Origin: Bin87 sp963666865
GTDB taxonomy: Bacteria > Chloroflexota > Dehalococcoidia > Lucifugimonadales > UBA3495
Reading direction: 5' to 3'
Assembly (NCBI GenBank): GCA_963666865.1
Contig: OY763072.1
Location: 2,666,001 to 2,730,000, forward strand
DNA: 64,000 bases
Shown in pieces: positions 35,652 through 42,605 of the stretch (positions are counted from its first letter, which is position 1; each line of letters begins with the position of its first letter). Made by a program: the position numbers and the translations under genes. A model generated the notes under the pieces. That model saw only the letters and a program-made list of their open reading frames with translations, did not search any database and was not told the DNA's origin.

Positions 35652-36425
35652 ATGATTTCGTACTGTACCAAATGCGGCAAGACGCTGCCGTCCGAGTCAA
35701 CTGCCTGCGCCGCCTGCGACCCCGTTCTCGACTCACCGCCGGCGCAGTGCATCCAGGCCCGCCGAGCGAGTTGGGGGTTCGGGCCGGTCGCCCTGGGCGT
35801 TATCGCCCTGATCCCGACGGCCCTGCTGGTGGCCTCGTTGGCCCTGCTGATTCCCCTGCCGGTGGCAACCGTTGTATCGGCGACATTGTTGGGCGGTGCG
35901 CAGATCTTCCTGGTCTGGCTGCTGGCGATGCGGACCTGGCCGCCGCCACTGGCCGCCGTCGGCCTGACGCGCCCCAGGTTATCGTACCGCAGCACGGCGT
36001 TTTTCGCCGCCGGCGCCATCGCGGGCAGCCTGTTGTTCGCCCAACTGTACACGACGGCGGCAACCGCGCTGGATTGGACTTTCCTGCTGCCCCCGGAGTT
36101 GCCGGACGAACTGCTGCTGCCCGGAGCCGCCGCGATCCTGAGCGTCTTGGCCCTGGCGGTTTTGACGCCCATCGCCGAGGAGATTTTCTTTCGCGGCTTC
36201 GTCCAGCGCGGTCTGGTCAACCGGTGGGGACCGGTTCCGGGATTGGTTGTCTCGGCCGCCGTGTTTTCAGGATTGCATTTCTCGCCGGCAGTGCTCCTGC
36301 CGGTGTTCGTCACCGGTCTGCTGCTGGGAGCGCTCTATTGGTACACTCGCTCACTGTGGCCGTGTATCGCAGTCCACGCCGCCCAAAATTTCGTGGCAGT
36401 GCTCACGATAATGCTGAGGCTGTAG
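35652..36425 (+). CDS. CPBP-family intramembrane protease with N-terminal zinc ribbon
   Basis: 257 residues. Begins with a zinc ribbon YCTKCGKTLPSESTACAACD (CxxC...CxxC), then six to seven transmembrane helices. The CPBP (CAAX protease/bacteriocin-processing) motifs are AEEIFFRGFVQR (EExxFR), a later GLHFSP histidine and VHAAQNFVA. Members are Rce1-like glutamate proteases; substrate unknown. The ATG giving MISYCTKCG was chosen since the ribbon begins there. Confidence 0.85.
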   Translation: MISYCTKCGKTLPSESTACAACDPVLDSPPAQCIQARRASWGFGPVALGVIALIPTALLVASLALLIPLPVATVVSATLLGGAQIFLVWLLAMRTWPPPLAAVGLTRPRLSYRSTAFFAAGAIAGSLLFAQLYTTAATALDWTFLLPPELPDELLLPGAAAILSVLALAVLTPIAEEIFFRGFVQRGLVNRWGPVPGLVVSAAVFSGLHFSPAVLLPVFVTGLLLGALYWYTRSLWPCIAVHAAQNFVAVLTIMLRL

Positions 36426-36446
36426 AAAATTCCTGACCCGACCGAG

Positions 36447-36455
36447 TGGTAAGAT
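36447..36455 (+). promoter_or_regulatory. Extended -10 promoter for trpA
   Basis: TGGTAAGAT about 38 bases before the trpA ATG; same layout as other promoters in the window. No clear -35. Confidence 0.4.
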
Positions 36456-36492
36456 AAATCGTCCGACAACGCAACCAACATCGGGGTTTTAC

Positions 36493-37305
36493 ATGGCGAC
36501 CCAACCTGCTACCACCACCGACCGCATCGCCGCCAAGTTCGCGTCCATCAAGTCTGAAAATCGCCCTGGCCTGATTCCTTTCGTCACAGTTGGCCATCCA
36601 TATCCGGATGCCGCCTTGGAGGTAGTGCCACGCCTGGTTGACGCCGGCGCCGACGTCATCGAGCTGGGCGTTCCCTTCAGCGATCCCATCGGGGAAGGTC
36701 CGGTCATCCAGCAATCCAGCTACGTGGCGTTGCAGAACGGCGTGACCACCAGGGAGTGCCTGGACACGGCCGCAGCTCTGCGCCCTCACGTCGGCGACAC
36801 CCCTTTGATCCTGATGGGCTACTACAACCCTCTCCTGTCCTACGGCCTGCAACGTTTCGCCGCCGATTGCGCCGCCGCTACCGTGGACGGTCTCATCATC
36901 GTTGATCTTCCCAGCGTAGAGGCCGGTGCCCTGGTCGCCCAAACCGCCCCCTACGGCATTCACCTGATACCGCTGCTGGCGCCCACGAGTACGGACCAGA
37001 GCATCGCCCGGTCGGTGAGCATTGGAGGTGGGTTCGTGTACTGCACCAGCGTGGTGGGAATCACCGGCGCTCGCTCTGAAGTATCCGGTCGCGGCTTCGA
37101 TCTGGTTGACCGAGTCCGACAACATACCGACCTTCCCATCACCATCGGTTTCGGCATATCGCGCCGGGAGCACGTCCTCGAAGTAGGCAAACGCGCCGAT
37201 GCCGCCGCGGTGGGAAGTGCCCTCGTCAGCGCACTGGCCGACGGCCCCGACCATGGCGCGGCGGAGCGCGGTGCCAGAGTTGTCGCCGAACTCGCCGGCC
37301 GATGA
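36493..37305 (+). CDS. trpA: Tryptophan synthase alpha subunit, orphan
   Basis: Cleaves indole-3-glycerol phosphate to indole and glyceraldehyde 3-phosphate. 270 residues of TIM barrel: GLIPFVTVGHP, VIELGVPFSDPIGEGPVIQ, LMGYYNPLLSYG, FVYCTSVVGITGAR and TIGFGIS. The catalytic Glu (ELG) is present; at the second acid, Asp60 of the Salmonella enzyme in PLADGP, this protein has Glu (PIGEGP). No trpB or other trp gene adjoins. The gene stands just before the aromatic-attenuated DAHP synthase, so it is in an aromatic amino acid neighbourhood. Confidence 0.93.
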   Translation: MATQPATTTDRIAAKFASIKSENRPGLIPFVTVGHPYPDAALEVVPRLVDAGADVIELGVPFSDPIGEGPVIQQSSYVALQNGVTTRECLDTAAALRPHVGDTPLILMGYYNPLLSYGLQRFAADCAAATVDGLIIVDLPSVEAGALVAQTAPYGIHLIPLLAPTSTDQSIARSVSIGGGFVYCTSVVGITGARSEVSGRGFDLVDRVRQHTDLPITIGFGISRREHVLEVGKRADAAAVGSALVSALADGPDHGAAERGARVVAELAGR

Positions 37306-37343
37306 ATCTCAAAAGGACTTATGCAGTTGAGGGCCTTCACACA

Positions 37344-37408
37344 CGTCATTCCGGCGAAAGCCGGAATCCAGTAGCGTTTTCTGGACTCCGGCTTTCGCCG
37401 GAGTGACG
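37344..37408. repeat. REP-like long inverted repeat after trpA
   Basis: Arms CGTCATTCCGGCGAAAGCC... (37344-37371) and its near-complement ending ...CGCCGGAGTGACG (37381-37408) around a nine-base centre. Resembles widespread dispersed repeats with 'GTCATTCCnGCGAAAGC' ends; a related copy lies at 54765-54873. It may end the trpA transcript. Confidence 0.75.
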
Positions 37409-37449
37409 GACCTGCTGTTTTGCACAGCCCTGTAATTTGTCAGTATCCG

Positions 37450-37478
37450 TTGACAATATCCTCGTGCGGGGTTAGGAT
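37450..37478 (+). promoter_or_regulatory. Strong promoter of the DAHP synthase leader
   Basis: Perfect TTGACA, a 17-base spacer and TAGGAT. Transcription should start near 37485, only a few bases before the leader-peptide ATG at 37488. Confidence 0.7.
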
Positions 37479-37487
37479 TTCTGTGCA

Positions 37488-37592
37488 ATGAGTACCGCCT
37501 GCCGCCAAATCTCATACGGTTATTACCGCCCCTTCTGGTTTTACGCTTACCGCCGCCCGGTAGGCGAGCATCCGGCGTGGGAAACCCGTTAA
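37488..37592 (+). CDS. Aromatic-rich leader peptide of the DAHP synthase attenuator
   Basis: A 34-codon ORF between the promoter and the terminator, 123 bases before the DAHP synthase. Codons 10-21 read YGYYRPFWFYAY: eight aromatic residues in twelve (five Tyr, two Phe, one Trp), with another Trp at codon 31. This is the arrangement of classical trp, phe and his leader peptides, where ribosome stalling on scarce charged tRNAs blocks formation of a terminator. The ATG is essentially at the predicted 5' end of the RNA. Its stop precedes the terminator by 22 bases. The coding content is seen directly; its regulatory role is inferred from known attenuators. Confidence 0.75.
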   Translation: MSTACRQISYGYYRPFWFYAYRRPVGEHPAWETR

Positions 37593-37652
37593 ACTTGGTG
37601 ACAACCACTTTGGCAGGACTTCAGCCGGATGCAGGCTGAAGTCCTTTTCTTT
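37568..37652 (+). terminator. Attenuator: intrinsic terminator with a competing antiterminator segment
   Basis: Terminator stem AGGACTTCAGCC (37615-37626), seven-base loop, GGCTGAAGTCCT (37634-37645), twelve perfect pairs, followed by TTTCTTT. GCATCCGGC (37568-37576), near the end of the leader ORF, is exactly complementary to GCCGGATGC (37624-37632), which covers the stem's upper ascending arm and the loop, so it could act as an antiterminator. GGTAGGCG (37559-37566) can in turn pair with CGCCTGCC early in the leader ORF (about 37497-37504), a possible 1:2 hairpin enclosing the aromatic codons. Pairings were found by eye and not folded. Confidence 0.75.
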
Positions 37653-37714
37653 GGGAAACAGCCTGAACTCACCGGCGCCAGCGGCGAACCTTTCGACAAT
37701 GGAGGATGAAAAAG

Positions 37715-38764
37715 ATGGCAATCTCACCGGCAAAAGATGTGAACGTAATGAGCAACAACGCCTTGATCCGTCCGTCGGAACTGGAGGAGCGCATTCCCCT
37801 CAGCGCCACCGCTGAAGCCACCGTCCTCGAGGGACGGCGACAGCTTGAGGCCGTCCTCAACGGCGAGGACGAGCGCTTTGCCGTCATCGTGGGCCCTTGC
37901 TCCATACACGATCGGTCCGGCGCTCTGGACTACGCCGAGCGGCTCAAGCCCCTTGCCGACCGGCTCAGCGACCGGATCATGATCGTCATGCGGGTTTATT
38001 TCGAGAAGCCCCGCACCACTGTTGGCTGGAAGGGCCTGATCTACGACCCTAATCTGAACGACACCTATCAGATCGAGGACGGTCTGCATCGCGCCCGCCA
38101 AATCCTGATGGACCTCTCCGAAGCCGGCCTCTATTCCGCCACCGAATTCCTGGACCCCATCGTGCCGCAGTACGTGGCCGATCTGGTCACCTGGGCGGCC
38201 ATCGGAGCGCGTACCACCGAGAGCCAGATCCATCGCCAGATGGCGTCCGGCCTGTCCATGCCCGTTGGCTTCAAGAATGGCACCGACGGTGATCCTCAGA
38301 CCGCGGTGGACGCCCTCGTCGCGGCCGGCACGCCGCAAGCGTTCCTCGGCATCGACCATGATGGACAGGCTTCCATTGTCGAAACTCGCGGAAACCCCAA
38401 CTGCCACTTGGTCATGCGCGGCGGGCGCAGCGGCACCAACTTCGACGCCCGTTCCGTCGCCGCCGCCGCCGAGTCCCTGCGCAAGGCTGACGCTCCGACC
38501 CCCATCTTGATCGATTGCAGCCACGGCAACTCCAACAAAGACCACACCCGCCAGCACATCGCCTTCCGCGACGTCCTGGCCCAACGCCTGGAGGGCAACC
38601 CGGACCTGATCGGTGTGATGCTGGAGAGCAATATCAACGCCGGCGCGCAGAAGCTCGGACCGAACCCCGCCGAACTGGAGTACGGCGTCTCCATCACCGA
38701 CTCCTGCATCGGTTGGGAGGAAACGGTGGAGCTGTTGGATTGGGCCTACGACCGGTTGGGCTAA
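37715..38764 (+). CDS. aroG: 3-Deoxy-7-phosphoheptulonate (DAHP) synthase, type I-alpha
   Basis: First step of the shikimate pathway: condenses phosphoenolpyruvate and erythrose 4-phosphate. 349 residues of the AroF/G/H group: VIVGPCSIHDRSGAL, MRVYFEKPRTTVGWKGLIYDP (split here: MRVYFEKPRTT, GWKGLIYDP), SATEFLDPI, GARTTESQIHRQMASG, VGFKNGTDGD, LVMRGGRSGTN, LIDCSHGNSNKDH, ITDSCIGWEET. ATG 37715 lies nine bases after GGAGG; an ATG three codons earlier directly abuts that site. A leader-peptide attenuator precedes it and a strong terminator follows. Feedback type (Phe, Tyr or Trp) is not assigned. Confidence 0.95.
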   Translation: MAISPAKDVNVMSNNALIRPSELEERIPLSATAEATVLEGRRQLEAVLNGEDERFAVIVGPCSIHDRSGALDYAERLKPLADRLSDRIMIVMRVYFEKPRTTVGWKGLIYDPNLNDTYQIEDGLHRARQILMDLSEAGLYSATEFLDPIVPQYVADLVTWAAIGARTTESQIHRQMASGLSMPVGFKNGTDGDPQTAVDALVAAGTPQAFLGIDHDGQASIVETRGNPNCHLVMRGGRSGTNFDARSVAAAAESLRKADAPTPILIDCSHGNSNKDHTRQHIAFRDVLAQRLEGNPDLIGVMLESNINAGAQKLGPNPAELEYGVSITDSCIGWEETVELLDWAYDRLG

Positions 38765-38820
38765 GAGGCGGCCTCCCCGGCTGACTGACCACCGTATCGT
38801 CACAAGCGTTCCCATTGACG

Positions 38821-38858
38821 GGTCGGGACGGGTTGGCAACCCGTCCCGACCTATTTTT
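38821..38858 (+). terminator. Intrinsic terminator of the DAHP synthase gene
   Basis: Perfect 14-bp stem (GGTCGGGACGGGTT / AACCCGTCCCGACC) with a three-base loop, followed by TATTTTT. Confidence 0.88.
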
Positions 38859-38862
38859 GCCG

Positions 38863-38871
38863 TGCTATAAT
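38863..38871 (+). promoter_or_regulatory. Extended -10 promoter for the GNAT gene
   Basis: TGCTATAAT immediately after the terminator and about 80 bases before the ATG at 38951. Identical to the nuo element. Confidence 0.5.
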
Positions 38872-38950
38872 CGACGAAAACGTGTGACATAAACTAGCGC
38901 AACCGGGCGTCCCCACATCAACCGCCGTTGCAGTTTGAGGAGGCCGGAAT

Positions 38951-39535
38951 ATGTTCCCCCAAGTTAGCCTGACTAACGAGGTTTCCCGAGACGACGTTTC
39001 GCGAGTGCGCGATTGGCTTCGCGATCCCGAAGTCAGTTCCCTGTGGTACGGCACCGACGACTCCGACGGTCACGCCCTCCACATCGGGTACTCCCCCGAA
39101 ACTATCCAAGAGGCCGAAGACGCCGAATGGCATCAGGTTTTCAACCAGGATGAGCGGCGTATCTACTCCATCTACTCCACCGACGAAGCCCATATCGGCG
39201 AGGGACAATTGCTCGTCGAGTGGCCCCTGGAAGAAGCCCAACTCTTCATTCTCATCGGCCGCAAGGACCTCTGGCACCATCATTACGGCACGGCAGCCCT
39301 GGTTTCCCTGCTGGATGAGGCTTTCGACAACCTGGAACTGCACCGGGTCTGGGTGGATGTTCCCGAGTACAACGAACACGCCCTGCAGATGTTCCGCCAC
39401 CTGGGGTTCGTTCTGGAGGGTCATCTGCGCCGCACCCACCGCAAGGACGGCAATTGGTACGATTCCTTTGCCATGGGCCTCCTGGTCGATGAATACCACC
39501 GCCGCCGCAGTCGGGTGCTGGCACAATACGCCTGA
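38951..39535 (+). CDS. GNAT-family N-acetyltransferase (RimJ/RimL-like)
   Basis: 194 residues of acetyl-CoA-dependent acetyltransferase. VRDWLRDPEVSSLWYGTDD at the N-terminus, IYSTDEAHIGEGQLLV, LFILIGRKDLWHHHYGTAALVSLLDEAF (the acetyl-CoA loop, here KDLWHHHYGT in place of QxxGxG/A), LHRVWVDVPEYNEHALQMFRHLGFVLEGHLRR (NxxAxxxYxxxGF-like). Substrate may be a protein N-terminus, aminoglycoside or small amine; not assigned. GAGGAGG precedes the ATG by seven bases. Confidence 0.85.
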   Translation: MFPQVSLTNEVSRDDVSRVRDWLRDPEVSSLWYGTDDSDGHALHIGYSPETIQEAEDAEWHQVFNQDERRIYSIYSTDEAHIGEGQLLVEWPLEEAQLFILIGRKDLWHHHYGTAALVSLLDEAFDNLELHRVWVDVPEYNEHALQMFRHLGFVLEGHLRRTHRKDGNWYDSFAMGLLVDEYHRRRSRVLAQYA

Positions 39536-39560
39536 TAAAAACGCCTTACCCACCTAATCT

Positions 39561-39613
39561 CGTCTTTCCGGCGAAAGAACGTCACCCCGTACTTGATACG
39601 GGGCCAGATCCAG
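39561..39613. repeat. REP-like intergenic repeat, second full copy
   Basis: CGTCTTTCCGGCGAAAGAACG, then CCCCGTACTTGATACGGGG, then CCAGATCCAG. Near-identical to 11424-11481. Confidence 0.7.
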
Positions 39614-39625
39614 AGGGGCATCATT

Positions 39626-40336
39626 ATGCCAGTCATCACCATCAACGGCGTCATCGGCAGCGGTACGCTGGAAATCGGCCACCTCGTCGCTCAGAACATG
39701 GGCCTCAACTACGTTGACCGTTACATCTTCTCCGAGGCGGCCCGGCTGGTCGGTTCGCCCGTGAGCCAGCTCATTGAGAAAGAGCAGCGTGTGGTGCCCT
39801 TCCGCGAGAAGGTCGCCCGCTTCATGCAGACGGTGCTGGAACGCTCCGCGGTGGCCGGCGCCGGCGCCGAACCATACTTCGGGCGCGGCATCGAAATGCT
39901 CCCGGCCGAGGCCTATACCGAACTCGTCTCCGACGCGGCTTCGGCCTCCACCGTACACGACCGCGCTTTCATTGAGGCCACCACCTCGGTGATCAAAGAA
40001 CTGGCCGGCGGCGGTGACGTAGTGATTATCGGGCGCGGCAGCAACATGATACTCGCGGATACTCCGGGAGTCGTGCACGTGGGCCTCCTCGCCCCCATGG
40101 ACGTTCGCATCGACACCATGGCCAAGCGGGAGTTATTCACGGCCGACGAGGCCAGATCCTACGCCGAGGAACTGGAAAACGCCCGCTTGACCTTCTATCG
40201 CAAGTTCTTCCGGGTCAACCCCAACGACCCCACCAAGTTCCACCTGATGCTGAACATCGGGCGCATCTCCCAGAGCACCGCCGCGGAAATCATCGCCCAC
40301 GCCGCCGAAGACATCACCGCCGCGACCACCGCCTAG
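39626..40336 (+). CDS. Cytidylate kinase-like family protein
   Basis: 236 residues. ITINGVIGSGTLEIGHLVA is a P-loop variant of the CMP-kinase-like AAA_26 family, followed by GLNYVDRYIFSEAARL, a helical lid-like region, VVIIGRGSNMIL and the C-terminal RKFFRVNPNDPTKFHLMLNIG typical of that group. Likely a nucleotide or small-molecule kinase; substrate unknown. AGAGGGG lies before the chosen ATG; an earlier start in the repeat was rejected. The rhomboid gene starts three bases after its stop. Confidence 0.78.
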   Translation: MPVITINGVIGSGTLEIGHLVAQNMGLNYVDRYIFSEAARLVGSPVSQLIEKEQRVVPFREKVARFMQTVLERSAVAGAGAEPYFGRGIEMLPAEAYTELVSDAASASTVHDRAFIEATTSVIKELAGGGDVVIIGRGSNMILADTPGVVHVGLLAPMDVRIDTMAKRELFTADEARSYAEELENARLTFYRKFFRVNPNDPTKFHLMLNIGRISQSTAAEIIAHAAEDITAATTA

Positions 40337-40338
40337 CC

Positions 40339-41163
40339 GTGCTGCCCATATCCGACGGCGGGCGGCCCCGGGGAACTTTCCCCTACGTCAACGCCGTTCT
40401 CATCGGCCTGAACACCCTCGTCTTTCTCTACGAGATTGGCGTCGGGGGGTTCGGCTTCCTTTTCGGTGGCAGCAGCCTCGGCATCTACGTCTTTTTCCTG
40501 AAGTTCGGCTTCATACCGGCGGAGCTGACGTCGGGGCAGGCTTTCGAGAGCCTCGGATTGGGACGCGGCGCCGCCATCAGCATCGCCTCTCCCATACCAA
40601 CCTGGGCGACGATGCTGACGTCCATGTTCATTCACGGCGGGCTGATGCACTTCATCGGCAATATGCTGTTCCTGTGGGTTTTCGGCGACAACATCGAGGA
40701 CACCTTCGGCCACGTTCGCTACCTGATTTTCTACCTCATCTCCGGCATCCTGGCCACCCTGGCCCACTTCGCCATCGACCCAGCCTCGCAAACCCCATTG
40801 GTGGGCGCCAGTGGCGCAATCTCCGGCGTAATGGGCGCCTACCTGCTCATCTACCCGAACAACCGCATCCGCACCCTCATCATCTACATCCTGATAACCG
40901 TAATCGAGCTGCGAGCGATGTGGCTGCTCCTGATCTGGATAGCCCTACAAACCATCCAGGGCCTCCTCTCCATCGGCGTCAGCGACCAGGTGAGCACCGC
41001 CTTCTTCGCCCACATCGGCGGCTTCGTGGTGGGCGTCGCCGTCGCCCTGGTGTACAAGGCATTCCCCCGCCGCCCCTCCGGGCCGGCGGCCGGCTATTGG
41101 GGCAACGGTGGCGGCGGATACCGGCGCCCGCCGCAGTACTGGCGGGGGCGGCGGATTGATTGA
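40339..41163 (+). CDS. Rhomboid-family intramembrane serine protease
   Basis: 274 residues with six to seven transmembrane helices. Catalytic serine in LVGASGAISGVMGAYLL (GASGA), catalytic histidine in FFAHIGGFVVG, and the FIHGGLMHFIGNMLFLWVFG segment (H...N) are intact. A glycine/proline/arginine-rich tail (GNGGGGYRRPPQYWRGRR) is cytoplasmic or extracellular. GTG start just after the previous stop. Substrate unknown. Confidence 0.9.
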   Translation: MLPISDGGRPRGTFPYVNAVLIGLNTLVFLYEIGVGGFGFLFGGSSLGIYVFFLKFGFIPAELTSGQAFESLGLGRGAAISIASPIPTWATMLTSMFIHGGLMHFIGNMLFLWVFGDNIEDTFGHVRYLIFYLISGILATLAHFAIDPASQTPLVGASGAISGVMGAYLLIYPNNRIRTLIIYILITVIELRAMWLLLIWIALQTIQGLLSIGVSDQVSTAFFAHIGGFVVGVAVALVYKAFPRRPSGPAAGYWGNGGGGYRRPPQYWRGRRID

Positions 41164-41216
41164 AAAGCGGTGGTGGCTTACGATTGGGTTATTCGATGAC
41201 AAGATGGAGGCCCACC

Positions 41217-41498
41217 ATGGACGTAAAAGCAGCTACTCACACTGCACGAGACTACATAACTGACGTTTTCGCTGGCGAGGAAATCTCCCAGTTGGGACTT
41301 GAGGAGGTCGTGTACGATACTGACACTGACCAGTGGCGCATTACTTTCGGTTTTGCCCGTCCTTGGGACAAACAGAATACGATGGCCGTTAAAATGGGAC
41401 TGAAAACCCCGCGCGCTTACAAAGTGGTCAGCATTGACGACGGCACCGGCCGCGTCGTAGCCCTTACCGACCGACTGCTACCAGACTTGAAATCCTGA
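41217..41498 (+). CDS. Small protein paired with a PIN-domain protein
   Basis: 93 residues. ATHTARDYITDVFAG, LGLEEVVYDTDTDQWRITFGF, YKVVSIDDGTGRVVALTDRLL: an alpha-beta protein found beside PIN proteins in several bacteria, as far as I can judge from pattern. GGAGG precedes the ATG, and its stop overlaps the next start (TGATG). May be an antitoxin-like partner; not proven. Confidence 0.6.
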   Translation: MDVKAATHTARDYITDVFAGEEISQLGLEEVVYDTDTDQWRITFGFARPWDKQNTMAVKMGLKTPRAYKVVSIDDGTGRVVALTDRLLPDLKS

Positions 41499-41959
41499 TG
41501 CGGATAGCCGGATACTTTCTGGACACCAACCTGCTGATACTCCTCATCGTCGGTGGTGTTGACACACGCATCATCGCCAAGCATCGACGGTTGAGCGACT
41601 ACACCGAAGACGATTACGTGCTTCTGCTCGTCATCCTCGAGGAGGCCAGCCAGGTACTCGTAACCCCTAACACACTTACCGAGGCTTCCAACCTCCTCGC
41701 CCAACACGGCGAACCGGAACGCTCCCTGCTGATGGCCGGGCTGCACTACCTGATTGATGAGAGCGAAGAAATTGTAGTCAGCAGCGCACTGGCATCCGCC
41801 AACTCGGAGTTCCAGAGGTTAGGACTGACCGATTCAGCTTTGCTGGAGGCCATCAGCGAGGAAAGACCACTGGTCACCGTAGATATGGACTTGTACGCGG
41901 CGGCACTGACGAAGGGCGATAACGTGGCGGTGAACTTCAGGGAGTTCATTGCCGCCTAG
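41498..41959 (+). CDS. PIN-domain protein, VapC-like
   Basis: 153 residues with the PIN acidic pattern: YFLDTNLLILLIVG (first Asp), VTPNTLTEASNLLAQ (Glu), GLTDSALLEAIS (Asp) and LVTVDMDLYAAAL (Asp). PIN proteins are usually RNases; many are VapC toxins. It is longer than typical VapC and is coupled to the small gene upstream. Confidence 0.75.
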   Translation: MRIAGYFLDTNLLILLIVGGVDTRIIAKHRRLSDYTEDDYVLLLVILEEASQVLVTPNTLTEASNLLAQHGEPERSLLMAGLHYLIDESEEIVVSSALASANSEFQRLGLTDSALLEAISEERPLVTVDMDLYAAALTKGDNVAVNFREFIAA

Positions 41960-42006
41960 CGCGCATCATGGCGCGTTGCCTGAAATCATTCTTGGAGAAT
42001 GCAATC

Positions 42007-42579
42007 ATGACCGCACACATTCCGGTAGATACCAATATGCTCATGAACGCTACACAAATGGGAGTGGAATCATTCCTGCGCTTTAAAGAGTGTCACGGCT
42101 ATTATGAAAACACCCCCAATTCCCACATTGTGGGCAAAATCGGCGAATTGGCGTGTGCCCGGTGGGCGGAAAACTTGGGCATACATTGCGATCAGGCGTT
42201 CCGAGACCTCAATCGTAAGAATGAAGCGGACCTTATCTTAAATTTGGGAGACACACGAATCGTCCGGATTGAGGTCAAGACTTGGAGTTCAGATTGGTGG
42301 CAGACCTTTGGCAGATGCATTGCAGTTAGGCAGATGCGGCAGGTACGTGCTAAAGCGGACATAGTGATTTGGTGCGCATCAACACCGTATTCTGACCTTG
42401 CGCAAAGAGAGACGGGCAACGTTAATATCGCAGGATGGAACACACCCGCCGAGATTGCACGGATAGAGCCTACCTTGACAGGCCGGCCAGGCCAGGACCC
42501 AGTTCGCAATCATCAGGTTCCCATGGAACAAGTGCGGCCACTTGACGAACTCGATGCATGGTTGCGCGGTGAAGTATAA
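42007..42579 (+). CDS. PD-(D/E)XK nuclease-fold protein of unknown role
   Basis: 190 residues. IVGKIGELACARWAENLG (N-terminal Glu helix), EADLILNLGDTRIVRIEVKTWSSDWW (D...ExK), then QMRQVRAKADIVIWCA. A restriction-like or repair nuclease without neighbours that explain it. AT-richer than the flanks, suggesting transfer. TTGGAGAA precedes the ATG. Confidence 0.65.
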   Translation: MTAHIPVDTNMLMNATQMGVESFLRFKECHGYYENTPNSHIVGKIGELACARWAENLGIHCDQAFRDLNRKNEADLILNLGDTRIVRIEVKTWSSDWWQTFGRCIAVRQMRQVRAKADIVIWCASTPYSDLAQRETGNVNIAGWNTPAEIARIEPTLTGRPGQDPVRNHQVPMEQVRPLDELDAWLRGEV

Positions 42580-42605
42580 CGTTCTGGTCCTCGCCAAGCC
42601 TATAC

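Noticed and set aside
37485..37700. T-box or other riboswitch in the DAHP synthase leader
   Set aside because: No T-box consensus or stem I/specifier layout is seen, while an aromatic-rich ORF plus terminator explains the region.
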